Below are positions 40,296 through 49,640 of a DNA stretch of 64,000 nucleotides, one piece after another. The stretch is taken from positions 3,782,001 through 3,846,000 of the forward strand of contig NZ_CP133774.1 in assembly GCF_034344865.1 (NCBI RefSeq), read 5' to 3'. Each line of letters begins with the position of its first letter. Positions within the stretch are counted from its first letter, which is position 1. This DNA is from Pseudomonas sp. 10S4 (GTDB lineage: Bacteria; Pseudomonadota; Gammaproteobacteria; Pseudomonadales; Pseudomonadaceae). A program made the translations under genes and the position numbers. The notes beneath the pieces are model-generated. The model was not told the DNA's origin. It worked only from the letters and a program-made list of their open reading frames with translations, and did not search any database.

Positions 40296-41921
40296 ATGAG
40301 TATCCGAAGTCTCAATATTGCGCCGCGCGCGGGGCTGGGTTTTGGCCTGCTGGCGTTGATGGTGTTCGGGTTGGGGGCGTTCGCCCTGCAACAGATGTCG
40401 AACATGCGCGCCGAGTCCGATCAGGTCGATAACAACTGGCTGCCCAGCGTGATGGCGGTGGGGGAGATGAGTCAGGACATGCTTCGCTTGCGCGCCCTGA
40501 CCATGCGCCTGTTGATTAACCGTGATCCCCAGGCGCTGGCGCAGAACGTCAGCAAACTCAATGAACTCAAAGGCACGCTGGGCGACGCTCAACAGCGCTA
40601 TGACGCGTTGATCGTGCTGCCGGAGGAGCGCTCGCTGTTTGATCGCTTCAAAATGTCTGAGCAACAGTACCTGCAATTTCAGGGGCAAGTGATGAGCCTG
40701 TCCGCCCAAGGGCAAGTCGACGACGCGGCGGTCATCGTCAATGGCGAGATGAGCCCGCTGGCCGATGAAATCTCTGTCACCCTTAAAACCCTGGTCGAGC
40801 TGAACAAACACAACGCCAACCTGGCGACCGAGGCGGCGCGTCGGGTGTTCAGTACTTCGCGGGTGTGGGTCGGGGTGATGGTCGCGATTGCGGCGCTGAT
40901 GACCATCGGCCTGGCATTGCTGCTGACCCGCAGCATCGTCTTGCCCTTGTCCCAATCGTTGCGGGTCGCTGAGGTGGTGGCGGGTGGCGATCTGACCGGC
41001 GACATAAGCATCACCGGCAAAGACGAGCCGGCGCGGCTGCTGCATGCGCTCAAGAGCATGCAGCAAAGCCTGCGCGAGACCATTCGACAGATTTCCGATT
41101 CCTCCAGCCAATTGGCCTCAGCCTCGGAAGAACTCAGTTGCGTCACCGAGGACGCCACCCGTGGCTTGCATCAGCAAAGTCTGGAAATCGAGCAGGCCGC
41201 GACGGCGGTCAACCAGATGACGGCGGCGGTGGAAGAGGTGGCGAGCAACGCGGTGGCCACCTCCGAAGCATCCCGTGAGTCTGACCGGATCGCCCAGCAT
41301 GGTCGTGAGCAGGTGCGTCAGACGGTATTGTCGATTGAGTCTCTGGCGGACGATGTCACCGCCAATGCGACCCAGGTCGAGGATCTGGCGCAGAAGGTTT
41401 ATGGCATCAGCAAGGTGCTGGACGTGATTCGCTCGATCGCCGAGCAGACCAATCTGCTGGCCTTGAACGCGGCGATCGAAGCAGCGCGTGCCGGCAATGC
41501 CGGACGCGGCTTCGCCGTGGTGGCGGATGAAGTGCGGGCGCTGGCCCACCGGACGCAGCAGTCGACCCAGGAAATCGAGCAGATGATCAGCGGTATCCAG
41601 CAGGGTACCGACTCAGCCGTCAGCTCGATGCAGCAGAGCAATAGTCGGGCGCGCTCGACCCTGGAAGTAGCGAAAGCAGCGGGCGTTGCGCTGGAGGAGA
41701 TTGCCTCGGCGTTCACCTTGATCAACGAGCGCAACATCGTGATCGCCAGTGCCTCGGAGGAGCAAGCGGCTGTGGCGCGGGAAGTGGATCGCAACCTGAT
41801 GAATATCCGTGACCTGGCGTTGCAGACCTCGGCCGGGGCGAACCAGACCAGTGCTGCGAGTCAGGAGTTGTCGCGGTTGGCGGTGGACTTGAACACCATG
41901 GTGGCGCGGTTTTCGGTTTAG
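40296..41921 (+). CDS. Methyl-accepting chemotaxis protein
   Basis: This 541-residue inner-membrane chemoreceptor has TM1 at about residues 12-34 and a periplasmic four-helix-bundle ligand domain at about 35-188. TM2 is at about 190-212. A HAMP segment follows ([24 protein letters not shown]), then a long methylation helix region. The invariant hairpin tip is [35 protein letters not shown]. There is no CheR-tethering pentapeptide; the chain ends VARFSV. The ATG at 40296 has GAAGGA upstream. The ligand cannot be predicted. A sigma28-like promoter suggests co-expression with the flagellum. Confidence 0.93.
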   Translation: MSIRSLNIAPRAGLGFGLLALMVFGLGAFALQQMSNMRAESDQVDNNWLPSVMAVGEMSQDMLRLRALTMRLLINRDPQALAQNVSKLNELKGTLGDAQQRYDALIVLPEERSLFDRFKMSEQQYLQFQGQVMSLSAQGQVDDAAVIVNGEMSPLADEISVTLKTLVELNKHNANLATEAARRVFSTSRVWVGVMVAIAALMTIGLALLLTRSIVLPLSQSLRVAEVVAGGDLTGDISITGKDEPARLLHALKSMQQSLRETIRQISDSSSQLASASEELSCVTEDATRGLHQQSLEIEQAATAVNQMTAAVEEVASNAVATSEASRESDRIAQHGREQVRQTVLSIESLADDVTANATQVEDLAQKVYGISKVLDVIRSIAEQTNLLALNAAIEAARAGNAGRGFAVVADEVRALAHRTQQSTQEIEQMISGIQQGTDSAVSSMQQSNSRARSTLEVAKAAGVALEEIASAFTLINERNIVIASASEEQAAVAREVDRNLMNIRDLALQTSAGANQTSAASQELSRLAVDLNTMVARFSV

Positions 41922-41949
41922 CCCGTCTGTTGAGCGCAACACTGAACTC

Positions 41950-42058
41950 TGTGGGAGCGAGCTTTTGTGGCGAGGGAGCTTGCTCCCGTTGGACTGCGCA
42001 GCAGTCCCGCTCTTTGGGGCCGCTTCGCAGCCCAGCGGGAGCAAGCTCCCTCGCCACA
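41950..42058. repeat. Chimeric REP: class-2 REPIN placed inside a class-1 REP arm
   Basis: The run opens with TGTGGGAGCGAGCTT, the first half of a GTGGGAGC-class REP. It then switches at about 41965 to a complete TGTGGCGAGGGAGCTTGCTC-class REPIN ending at 42058. No matching class-1 end is seen on the far side. Confidence 0.8.
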
Positions 42059-42107
42059 GGTTATCTATTGTTCATTCAGTTGCATTACTCCCCGACAAAT
42101 CATCAGG

Positions 42108-42134
42108 CAAAAAAAGCCCCGCAATTGCGGGGCT
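42108..42134 (-). terminator. Intrinsic terminator of the purMN-DUF3108 operon
   Basis: The perfect 20-bp palindrome AGCCCCGCAATTGCGGGGCT has seven T on the minus strand directly after it. It lies 17 bp past the DUF3108 stop and may also act weakly rightward. Confidence 0.9.
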
Positions 42135-42151
42135 TTTCATTTCGAGCCGGA

Positions 42152-42865
42152 TCAGCTGCCTTTGACAGCCTTGCCATTGACCGTACCGTCCAGGAGCATG
42201 ATGTTGTACTCCTTGCCGTCGGTTTCAACCTGTTGCAGACGGACCAGCAGGTAATCCCAGTCCTTGGCGAACCACATGACAGTGGTGCGCTTGGTTTGCG
42301 TCGGGTCGCGCACGCGCTCGACCTTGATCGCATCGATCTGGCCGGCCTTGGTGTCGACTTTTTCCGAACCCAGCACGCGGAAGTCGTAGGTATCGACATC
42401 ACCGCCATCGACCACCTGGTAGCTCATGCTTTTCTTGCCGGCTGCCACGTCATGCTGAAGAGCAAGCTGGTAGGTGGATTTGTCGACCATACCACGGTTC
42501 AGCGGAACCTTGACCGGGTCACCACGATCAGTGCCGGTGACCATTTTTGTGGTCCAGTCGAAGTCCAGATCGGCTTTCTTGGCTTTGCCCAGGCCGCCAC
42601 GTTCGAAGTGGTAGGACTGGGGCAGCAAAGTGTCCTTGTCCAGCGTCAGGGTACTTTCTTCATTCAGGCTGGCGATCATCATCGATGCCTTGAAGCTGAG
42701 TTTCCAGACGCCGTTCGCTTCCTTGGTCAGGCTGCGTTCCGCGGTGCCGCTCATTGGAAGTTGTTTCCAGTCGGCGGTGTAGCTGGCGGAGAACGGTTGA
42801 AGGTCTGCAGCCTGTGCCAGAGGCAGGGCGAACAGAGCGCAAGCGAAGAGCAGGGCGCGACGCAT
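42152..42865 (-). CDS. DUF3108 domain-containing secreted protein
   Basis: This 237-residue protein has a signal peptide (MRRALLFACALFALPLAQAAD) and a DUF3108 body rich in beta strands (PFSASYTADWKQLPMSGTAE, TLLPQSYHFERGGLGKAKKA, WFAKDWDYLLVRLQQVE). It is periplasmic by prediction; the family has no known biochemistry. It lies 8 bp after purN in the purM-purN-DUF3108 operon, an order I recall as conserved in Pseudomonas, though no link to purine synthesis is evident. Confidence 0.85.
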   Translation of the reverse strand: MRRALLFACALFALPLAQAADLQPFSASYTADWKQLPMSGTAERSLTKEANGVWKLSFKASMMIASLNEESTLTLDKDTLLPQSYHFERGGLGKAKKADLDFDWTTKMVTGTDRGDPVKVPLNRGMVDKSTYQLALQHDVAAGKKSMSYQVVDGGDVDTYDFRVLGSEKVDTKAGQIDAIKVERVRDPTQTKRTTVMWFAKDWDYLLVRLQQVETDGKEYNIMLLDGTVNGKAVKGS

Positions 42866-42873
42866 AAAATCTC

Positions 42874-43524
42874 CTAGGTTCGAATCAAGTGGCCGCTGGC
42901 CGCGAGTAACTTTTCATCCAGTAAAGCACCTTGTTCGCCGAGTGATAAACGACCTTCGGCAAACCAGCGCACAGCCATCGGGTAGATCAGGTGTTCCTGA
43001 ACGTGTACCCGCTGAGCCAGACTCTGCGGCGTATCGTGCAACTCTACCGGTATTACTGCCTGTACGACCAGTGGTCCGCCATCGAGTTCCTCGGTGACGA
43101 AGTGCACGGAGCAGCCGTGCTCGGTGTCGCCGGCCTCCAGAGCGCGCTGATGAGTGTGTAACCCTTTGTATTTGGGTAGCAGCGAGGGATGGATGTTGAA
43201 CAGGCGACCCTGGTAGTGCCGCACGAAGTCAGCGCTGAGAATGCGCATGAAACCGGCGAGTACCACGAGTTTGGGATTGAAGGCGTCGATCAGTTCGATC
43301 AGCGCGGCATCGAAGGCCTCGCGGCTATCGAAAGCCTTGTGATCCAGGGCGCGGGTATCGATACCCGCGTCCCTGGCGCGTTGCAGGCCGTAGGCGTCGG
43401 CGCGGTTGGAAATCACCGCAGCAATGCGGACCGGGCTGTCGCCGGTCCGCGTGCTGTCGATCAAGGCCTGCAAGTTACTGCCGGTGCCGGAGAGCAGCAC
43501 CACGACATCACAGGTGGCGGACAT
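42874..43524 (-). CDS. purN: Phosphoribosylglycinamide formyltransferase
   Basis: This 216-residue enzyme transfers a formyl group from 10-formyl-THF to GAR, the third step of purine synthesis. The nucleotide-binding start is VVLLSGTGSNLQALID. The catalytic region is LFNIHPSLLPKYKGLHTHQRALEAGD, with the conserved Asn-His pair. The Asp follows in FVTEELDGGPLVVQAVIPV. The start overlaps the purM stop by one base (TAATG). Length is typical. Confidence 0.97.
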   Translation of the reverse strand: MSATCDVVVLLSGTGSNLQALIDSTRTGDSPVRIAAVISNRADAYGLQRARDAGIDTRALDHKAFDSREAFDAALIELIDAFNPKLVVLAGFMRILSADFVRHYQGRLFNIHPSLLPKYKGLHTHQRALEAGDTEHGCSVHFVTEELDGGPLVVQAVIPVELHDTPQSLAQRVHVQEHLIYPMAVRWFAEGRLSLGEQGALLDEKLLAASGHLIRT

Positions 43525-44582
43525 TAATGAGCCTTGAGGTTCTTCAGTTCAACCTGAGCCGCGCCTTCGGCAGCGGTGGAGATCTGACCGATGACCCATG
43601 GCTGCTCGCCGGCTTCACGCAGAACGTTCAGAGCGGTTTCAACGTGCTCTTGAGCAACGCAGATAACCATGCCGACGCCGCAGTTCAGTACGCGGTGCAT
43701 TTCGTTTTCGTCGACGTTGCCTTTCTCTTGCAGCCAGTCGAATACGGCCGGGCGAGTCCAGCTTGCCACGTCAACCACCGCTTGAGCGCCTTTTGGCAGA
43801 ACGCGCGGGATGTTGTCGAGCAGGCCGCCACCGGTGATGTGGGCCATGGCTTTGACGGCGCCGGTTTCTTTGATCAGCTTGAGCAGCGGCTTCACGTAGA
43901 TACGGGTCGGGGCCATCAGCAGGTCGGTCAGCGGTTTGCCGTCGAGCTGAATATTTTCGATGTCTGCACCGGAGACTTCGATGATCTTGCGGATCAGCGA
44001 GTAGCCGTTGGAGTGCGGGCCGGAAGACGGCAGGGCGAGCAGGGCATCGCCGGCAGCGACTTTGGAACCGTCGATGATTTCGGATTTTTCCACGACACCG
44101 ACGCAGAAGCCTGCCAGGTCGTAGTCTTCGCCTTCGTACATGCCAGGCATTTCAGCGGTTTCACCGCCGACCAGGGAGCAGCCGGACAGCTCGCAGCCTG
44201 CGCCGATGCCGGTCACGACCTGGGTCGCGGTTTCGACGTTCAGTTTGCCGGTAGCGTAGTAGTCGAGGAAGAACAGCGGCTCGGCGCCGCACACCACCAG
44301 GTCGTTGACGCACATGGCGACCAGGTCGATGCCGATGCTGTCGTGCTTGTTCAGGTTCAGCGCCAGGCGCAGCTTGGTGCCGACGCCGTCAGTACCGGAA
44401 ACCAGCACTGGCTGCTTGTAGCCGGCCGGGATTTCGCAGAGGGCGCCAAAACCGCCCAGGCCGCCCATGACTTCCGGGCGCGCAGTGCGCTTGGCGACGC
44501 TCTTGATGCGTTCGACCAATGCTTCACCGGCGTCGATGTCTACACCGGCGTCCTTGTAGCTCAGGGAGGGTTGCTTGCTCAT
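43524..44582 (-). CDS. purM: Phosphoribosylformylglycinamidine cyclo-ligase
   Basis: This 352-residue AIR synthetase catalyses the fifth step of purine synthesis. It begins with [22 protein letters not shown]. The phosphate/ATP loop [32 protein letters not shown] and the dimer core [20 protein letters not shown] are intact. [18 protein letters not shown] marks the C-terminal half. It is first of a three-gene leftward operon. The upstream gap has a possible -10 on the minus strand (TAAAAT at 44709-44714) without a clear -35. Confidence 0.97.
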   Translation of the reverse strand: MSKQPSLSYKDAGVDIDAGEALVERIKSVAKRTARPEVMGGLGGFGALCEIPAGYKQPVLVSGTDGVGTKLRLALNLNKHDSIGIDLVAMCVNDLVVCGAEPLFFLDYYATGKLNVETATQVVTGIGAGCELSGCSLVGGETAEMPGMYEGEDYDLAGFCVGVVEKSEIIDGSKVAAGDALLALPSSGPHSNGYSLIRKIIEVSGADIENIQLDGKPLTDLLMAPTRIYVKPLLKLIKETGAVKAMAHITGGGLLDNIPRVLPKGAQAVVDVASWTRPAVFDWLQEKGNVDENEMHRVLNCGVGMVICVAQEHVETALNVLREAGEQPWVIGQISTAAEGAAQVELKNLKAH

Positions 44583-44962
44583 GATCCAGGCCTTTAGGGG
44601 GATTCAGGGGTAACGACCGAGTCCAGTGGGACCGCCGAAACAAACGAAGGCGAGTGCCTTGCGCGAATTTCAGGGTGCCCGGCTGTTGCCGGTCTGCGAA
44701 GGCGCGCGATTTTATCAGGCTTGAGAGGCAGCGGCCATCCTCGCGCCGACGGCAGGGCCATATAGGCTGAAAAAACCATTATTGTCCCAGTGAGTGACGT
44801 CTCGCATAGCTGTATAAGGTATCCCCATTAACCGTCTATCGTTATGACAGCGCTAAAAACTTATCGAGGCCGGGTGAATGTTTTGCGTGGGGCGATGGTC
44901 ACAGCCTTGCTCAATGTCTTCATGCGGCCAGTTCCAGCCGCTCTCGTCGTCAGGAATCTTCC
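44583..44962. other. Divergent intergenic region purM / DUF2066 gene
   Basis: This 380-bp gap holds the promoters for purM (leftward) and the DUF2066-hda side (rightward). Only a candidate purM -10 near 44709-44714 is visible. I see no RNA gene or repeat. Some rightward frame is open from 44878 but has no protein-like features. Confidence 0.45.
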
Positions 44963-46023
44963 ATGCGTTTTTTTCTAGCTATCTATTTGTGGGCTGTTTG
45001 TCTCTTGTCAGCCTGACGAGTCATGCCGAAACCGTGAAAAACCTTTATCAGGTCCGCCAACCTGTCAGCGGTCAGAGCGCGGAGGTACGCGATCAGGCGA
45101 CCCAGGCGGCGCTGGATACGTTGGTGTTGCGCCTGACCGGTGACCCGAAAGCGCCACAGAATCCGGGGCTGGCGGCGATCCGCAAGGACCCGCAACAAAT
45201 CATCAGCCAGTACGGCTTTGATGCGGGGCCGCCGGAAGTGTTGAAGGTCGATTTCGACCCGGCCACTACCGAGCAGGCGCTGCGCCGTGCCGGATTGTCT
45301 TTGTGGGGCGCCAATCGGCCGTCGATCCTTGGCTGGTGGCTGAGTGACTCCACCGAAGGCTCAGGCCTGGTCGGTGATGCTCAGGCCAGTGCGGCACCGT
45401 TGCGTCGTGCCGCGCAACACCGTGGTTTGCCGTTGCGCCTGCCGTTAGGTGACCTGAGCGAACAACTCGTCGCGACGGCGCCAACCCTGGAAGGCAATGA
45501 CCCTGCGCCGTTGCATAACGCGTCGGAGCGCTATGGGGCCGACGCCTTGCTGGCGGTGCATGCCCGTGAAGAGGGTGGTCAGTGGCAAGCCAAGTGGCAT
45601 CTGTGGTTGGGCGATCAGAAAGAGGCTGGCAGTGTGCAGGGCGCCGACGTGCCTGCCTTGGCCGACGCGGTGATGCTGGCGGTCAGCGAGCGCATGGCGC
45701 CGCGATTTGTCGTCAAACCGGGCGTTTCAAGCGAGCAGTTGCTGGAAGTGCAGGGCATGACGCTGGAGCGTTACGCGGCGCTCGGGCATTTGCTGGAGCC
45801 TTTCGGTGGGCACCTGGTCAGTGTTGACGGTGATCACATTATTTACCGGGTTAACGGCAGCGCCGAACAGTTGAAGGCGCAGTTGTCCCTGGCCAAGTTG
45901 CAGGAGGTGCCGGCGGGTGAAGCCCCAGTGCCAGTCGCCCCGGTTCCGCCGACGGCCGATGGCGCGGTACCCGCTGTAGCACCGGTCCTGGCGCCGGTGC
46001 CGCAGTTGCGATTCCGTTGGTAA
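44963..46023 (+). CDS. DUF2066 domain-containing secreted protein, N-terminus frameshifted
   Basis: The mature part (from TSHAETVKNLYQVRQPVSG) is a clear DUF2066 protein: QATQAALDTLVLRLTGD, DPQQIISQYGFDAGPPEVLKVDFD, GANRPSILGWWLSD, and a Pro/Val/Ala-rich tail. The ATG at 44963, with AGGAA before it, would code for a signal peptide but is out of frame with the body by one base. Adding one T to the seven-T run at 44968-44974 gives MRFFSSYLFVGCLSLVSLTSHA, a good signal peptide. Without that base the first in-frame alternative is a GTG at 44989, with a very short leader. Function unknown; an AI-2E/PerM permease gene follows 38 bp downstream. Confidence 0.75.
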
Positions 46024-46061
46024 GGTTTTCTTTCTTTATATAGAAGCATAGGGAGTTGTAG

Positions 46062-47135
46062 ATGGCCGATACGCGGCGTTGGTTCTGGTTGGGCGGGGTG
46101 GTCCTGCTCTGCGTGTTTGTCTGGTTGTTGCATCCGATCCTGACGCCATTTTTGGTGGCGCTGCTGCTGGCCTATCTGTTCGATCCGCTGGTGGATCGGC
46201 TGGAGAAGCTTGGCCTGTCTCGGACCTGGGGCGTGGTGACGGTGTTCGCGCTGTTCACCTTGATCTTCACGACGCTGCTGCTGGTGTTGGTACCGTTGCT
46301 CGCCAAGCAGTTGTTCCGCTTGTACGAGTTGGCGCCGCAGATGCTGGATTGGTTGCAGCACACTGCCTTGCCGTGGGCGCAATCGAAATTCGGACTGTCG
46401 GATAATTTCTGGAAGTTCGACAAGGTCAAGGCTGCGATCAGCGAGCACATGGGCCAGACCACCGACATTGTCAGTGTGGTACTGAGTCAGGCGACCGCGT
46501 CCGGTCTGGCGCTGATTGGTTGGCTAGCCAACCTGGTGCTGATCCCGGTGGTGAGCTTCTACCTGCTGCGCGATTGGGACCTGATGATGGCCAAGATCCG
46601 CAGCCTGTTGCCTCGTGATCGCGAAGAGCGCGTGGTGTCACTGGCCGGTGAATGCCATGAAGTGCTCGGGGCATTTGTTCGCGGGCAATTGCTGGTGATG
46701 CTGGCTCTGGGCGTGATCTATGCCGCGGGCCTGATGCTGGTCGGGTTGGAGTTGGGGCTGTTGATCGGTCTTATCGCCGGTCTGGCGGCGATCGTGCCTT
46801 ACATGGGGTTTGTCATCGGGATTGGCGCGGCGTTGATTGCTGGCCTGTTCCAGTTTCACGGTGACTTGTATCCGATGCTCGGCATCGTTGCGGTGTTTAT
46901 GGTTGGGCAGGCACTGGAAGGCATGGTGCTGACGCCGTTGCTGGTGGGCGACCGGATCGGCCTGCACCCGGTGGCGGTGATTTTCGCGATTCTGGCCGGT
47001 GGCGAGCTGTTCGGTTTCACTGGCGTGCTGCTGGCGTTGCCGGTGGCGGCGGTGATCATGGTGCTGGTGCGTCATGTGCATGATTTGTATAAAGATTCGG
47101 ATATGTACAGCGGCGTCGACGAGCCTGAGCTTTAA
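46062..47135 (+). CDS. AI-2E transporter / PerM family permease
   Basis: This 357-residue inner-membrane protein of the AI-2E transporter (UPF0118, PerM) family has two helices near the N-terminus (residues 5-40) and a third at 60-85. A soluble stretch at about 90-150 follows, and then five or more C-terminal helices. Family marks include DPLVDRLEKLGLSRTWGVV, NLVLIPVVSFYLLRDWD and the ending ALPVAAVIMVLVRH. The name covers several activities (autoinducer-2 export, Na+/H+ antiport), so transport of AI-2 should not be assumed. It is encoded between DUF2066 and hda, an order I recall from other pseudomonads. Confidence 0.88.
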   Translation: MADTRRWFWLGGVVLLCVFVWLLHPILTPFLVALLLAYLFDPLVDRLEKLGLSRTWGVVTVFALFTLIFTTLLLVLVPLLAKQLFRLYELAPQMLDWLQHTALPWAQSKFGLSDNFWKFDKVKAAISEHMGQTTDIVSVVLSQATASGLALIGWLANLVLIPVVSFYLLRDWDLMMAKIRSLLPRDREERVVSLAGECHEVLGAFVRGQLLVMLALGVIYAAGLMLVGLELGLLIGLIAGLAAIVPYMGFVIGIGAALIAGLFQFHGDLYPMLGIVAVFMVGQALEGMVLTPLLVGDRIGLHPVAVIFAILAGGELFGFTGVLLALPVAAVIMVLVRHVHDLYKDSDMYSGVDEPEL

Positions 47136-47365
47136 AGTCGACTGATCGCTTGTAGCGGGCGGCCTGGATTCTTGCCTGGTCGGCCCGCTTCTCCCTCGCG
47201 GCTGTCACATGCGCCGCCAAAGAAACTGTCATAAAACCAGTGCGTTAACGCAAACCTTTGATTTTGCTTGTGGTCTGCTGCATTGTGCGGGCTGTCTCAC
47301 GGGTATAAACTTCGCAAACTTTACACAGAGGCCACTAACGGTTCCTTTGGAACTGTTCAGTCAGC

Positions 47366-48070
47366 ATGAAACCGATTCAGCTGCCCCTAGGTGTGCGTCT
47401 GCGTGATGACGCTACCTTTATCAATTACTACCCAGGCGCCAATGCCGCTGCACTCGGCTATGTCGAGCGGCTATGCGAAGCCGACGCCGGCTGGACCGAA
47501 AGCCTGATTTACCTCTGGGGCAAGGACGGGGTAGGGCGCACGCACTTGTTGCAGGCTGCCTGCCTGCGTTTCGAGCAAATGGGCGAGCCGGCGGTGTACT
47601 TGCCGTTGGCCGAGTTGCTGGATCGCGGCATCGAAATTCTCGACAACCTCGAACAATACGAACTGGTCTGCCTCGATGATCTACAGGCCGTCGCCGGGCG
47701 AGCGGATTGGGAAGAGGCGTTGTTCCACCTGTTCAACCGTCTGCGTGACAGTGGCCGACGTCTGCTGATTGCTGCGTCGACCTCGCCGCGTGAACTGCCG
47801 GTGAAGCTGGCGGATCTCAAATCGCGCCTCACCCTGGCGTTGATCTTCCAGATGCGCCCACTGTCCGATGAAGACAAATTGCGTGCCCTGCAATTGCGTG
47901 CGTCCCGTCGCGGTTTGCACCTGACCGATGAAGTCGGGCATTTTATTTTGACCCGCGGTACTCGCAGCATGAGTGCGCTTTTCGAGCTACTTGAACGCCT
48001 CGATCAGGCCTCCCTTCAAGCTCAGCGCAAGCTGACAATTCCCTTCCTGAAAGAAACCCTCGGTTGGTAG
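47366..48070 (+). CDS. hda: DnaA regulatory inactivator Hda
   Basis: This 234-residue AAA+ protein resembles domain III of DnaA. With the DNA-loaded beta clamp it stimulates ATP hydrolysis by DnaA and so limits re-initiation. The N-terminus MKPIQLPLGVRLRDD holds the clamp-binding QL-P-L motif. Next come a degenerate P-loop (WGKDGVGRTHLLQAA, no classical Lys, as usual in Hda), a Walker B segment (LVCLDDLQAVAG) and an arginine-rich sensor part (LADLKSRLTLALIFQM). The upstream 230 bp carry no gene; a TATAAA at 47304-47309 may be a -10. Confidence 0.94.
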   Translation: MKPIQLPLGVRLRDDATFINYYPGANAAALGYVERLCEADAGWTESLIYLWGKDGVGRTHLLQAACLRFEQMGEPAVYLPLAELLDRGIEILDNLEQYELVCLDDLQAVAGRADWEEALFHLFNRLRDSGRRLLIAASTSPRELPVKLADLKSRLTLALIFQMRPLSDEDKLRALQLRASRRGLHLTDEVGHFILTRGTRSMSALFELLERLDQASLQAQRKLTIPFLKETLGW

Positions 48071-48230
48071 CTAGCCCCAGTAAATAAAGGCCTGTAGCGG
48101 GTTTCGGCATATTTCAGGCGTCAGAAAATCCGCTTTCCTGCAAGGTTGCAGGCTGCGCGAATGTTTAAAATGGGCTTAAGCGCTTAGATGTAAACGAGAA
48201 ACCGAGAAGTCACAAAAAGATCGATTGAAT

Positions 48231-48259
48231 TTGCAAATGAGGTTGATAGCGGGCATAGT
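48231..48259 (+). promoter_or_regulatory. Promoter of the first NlpC/P60 gene (sigma70)
   Basis: TTGCAA (48231-48236), a 17-bp spacer and CATAGT (48254-48259) predict a start near 48266. This supports translation from 48297 rather than from an earlier in-frame codon. Confidence 0.55.
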
Positions 48260-48296
48260 CTCGCCTTCTTTACAACTATCAGCCACGGTCGTGCCC

Positions 48297-48920
48297 ATGC
48301 TAAATCGCTTCGCACCCCTCGTGCCTCTCGCACTCGTCACCCTGTTGTTTGGTTGCGCTGCGCACTCTCCAGTGTCCCAGCAAGAGCAACAACAGCAGGT
48401 TAGAAACTCTGCTACCGCCCAATCTTCCGTTCTGTATCAGGAAGAAGTGGCCACCGAAAAAGAACTGGCAGACTTCGCCGATGGCAAGTCGTACCAGCTT
48501 CCGGTTCTGGCCGACAGCATCCTCGAACGTGGCATGTCCCTGATCGGTACCCGTTACCGTTTCGGCGGTACCTCTGAAGCCGGTTTCGACTGCAGCGGCT
48601 TCATCGGCTACCTGTTTCGTGAAGAGGCCGGCATGAATCTGCCGCGCTCCACTCGCGAAATGATCAACGTGGATGCCCCGTTGGTAGCGCGCAACAAGCT
48701 CAAGCCTGGTGATTTGCTGTTCTTCGCGACCAACGGTCGTCGCGGTCGCGTCAGTCACGCCGGTATCTACCTGGGTGATGACCAGTTCATCCATTCCAGC
48801 AGCCGCAAAAGCGGTGGCGTGCGGGTTGATAGCCTGGGCGACAGCTACTGGAGCAAGACCTTCATCGAAGCCAAACGCGCACTCGCGATGGCCCCGACTG
48901 TGGTCACTGCTCGCAAGTAA
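48297..48920 (+). CDS. NlpC/P60 (C40) peptidase, lipoprotein
   Basis: This is a 207-residue predicted outer-envelope lipoprotein: MLNRFAPLVPLALVTLLFGC ends in a lipobox. A Gln-rich linker follows, then an NlpC/P60 domain (about residues 70-200). The catalytic Cys is in GFDCSGFIGYLF, the His in RGRVSHAGIYLGDD and the third polar His in QFIHSSSRKSGGV. Such enzymes cut D-Glu-meso-DAP bonds in peptidoglycan peptides (Spr/MepS-like). A second, shorter homologue follows 165 bp downstream; the two share order and motifs but are clearly separate genes. Confidence 0.92.
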   Translation: MLNRFAPLVPLALVTLLFGCAAHSPVSQQEQQQQVRNSATAQSSVLYQEEVATEKELADFADGKSYQLPVLADSILERGMSLIGTRYRFGGTSEAGFDCSGFIGYLFREEAGMNLPRSTREMINVDAPLVARNKLKPGDLLFFATNGRRGRVSHAGIYLGDDQFIHSSSRKSGGVRVDSLGDSYWSKTFIEAKRALAMAPTVVTARK

Positions 48921-48954
48921 GCACACTTTATGTAAGGCGAACTTAAAGTCTTAC

Positions 48955-48982
48955 TTGAAGTTTGCCGCATAGGCGCTAGAAT
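48955..48982 (+). promoter_or_regulatory. Promoter upstream of the second NlpC/P60 gene
   Basis: TTGAAG (48955-48960), a 16-bp spacer and TAGAAT (48977-48982) place a start near 48989, only about 14 bp before a strong intrinsic terminator. Confidence 0.6.
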
Positions 48983-49002
48983 CCTGATCTATTATTGATG
49001 GC

Positions 49003-49036
49003 AAACCGCCTGCGTCCTGCGCAGGCGGTTTTCTTT
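49003..49036 (+). terminator. Intrinsic terminator between the two NlpC/P60 genes
   Basis: The 12-bp stem AAACCGCCTGCG with short loop and complement is followed by TTCTTTT. It lies 83 bp past the first gene and about 50 bp before the second, downstream of the promoter at 48955-48982. Confidence 0.85.
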
Positions 49037-49085
49037 TCTGTCTTTCCGGCAGAAAAAGCCGCAGCCAGATCAGGATGTTCTGCTT

Positions 49086-49622
49086 ATGACGATGTCGGCC
49101 CGCCTCGCACTCATGTTCTTCGCAGCGCTGCTCAGCGCCTGCGCCAGCCGTCCACCGCCCTCAGCGCCGGTGGTTCGCGCGCCGATTATTTTCGGTTCCT
49201 CCCAAGCATTCTCCCCGGAAGCAGAAGACGTATTGTTTCGCGCCCTCGGTCTGGTGGGCACGCCGTATCGCTGGGGCGGCAACACGCCGGATTCGGGATT
49301 CGATTGCAGTGGCCTGATCGGTTACGTCTACCGTGACGTCGCCGGCATTTCCCTGCCGCGCACCACCCGCGAGATGATCAGCATGCAAGCTGCCAATGTC
49401 GGCAAGGAAGGCCTGCAAACCGGCGACCTGATCTTCTTCGCCACCAATGGCGGCTCCCAGGTCAGCCACGCCGGGATCTACGTCGGTGAAGGCCGCTTCG
49501 TCCACGCCCCGGCCACGGGCGGCACGGTGAAGCTCGACAGCTTGTCCAAAGCCTATTGGCAGAAAGCCTACCTGAGCGCCAAGCGCGTCTTGCAGCCTGA
49601 GCACCTGGCGCGTAACCCGTAG
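49086..49622 (+). CDS. NlpC/P60 (C40) peptidase, short lipoprotein
   Basis: This is a 178-residue paralogue of the preceding gene. The signal is MTMSARLALMFFAALLSAC with lipobox LLSAC; a start two codons later at 49092 is equally possible. The catalytic Cys is in GFDCSGLIGYVY (near residue 74), the His in SQVSHAGIYVGEGRF, and the next His in FVHAPATGGTV. The RTTREM motif is shared with the first copy (RSTREM). It should act on peptidoglycan stem peptides in the periplasm. The O-methyltransferase gene starts 18 bp after the stop, so the two may be co-transcribed. Confidence 0.92.
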   Translation: MTMSARLALMFFAALLSACASRPPPSAPVVRAPIIFGSSQAFSPEAEDVLFRALGLVGTPYRWGGNTPDSGFDCSGLIGYVYRDVAGISLPRTTREMISMQAANVGKEGLQTGDLIFFATNGGSQVSHAGIYVGEGRFVHAPATGGTVKLDSLSKAYWQKAYLSAKRVLQPEHLARNP

Positions 49623-49640
49623 ATTGCAGAGGTTGCTGTC

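Noticed and set aside
43527..44597. A 356-codon open frame opposite purM
   Set aside because: purM is certain, and the opposite frame is compositional.
47510..47560. Missing Lys in the hda P-loop as a sign of inactivation
   Set aside because: Hda proteins typically have a degenerate P-loop; the rest of the AAA+ domain is intact.
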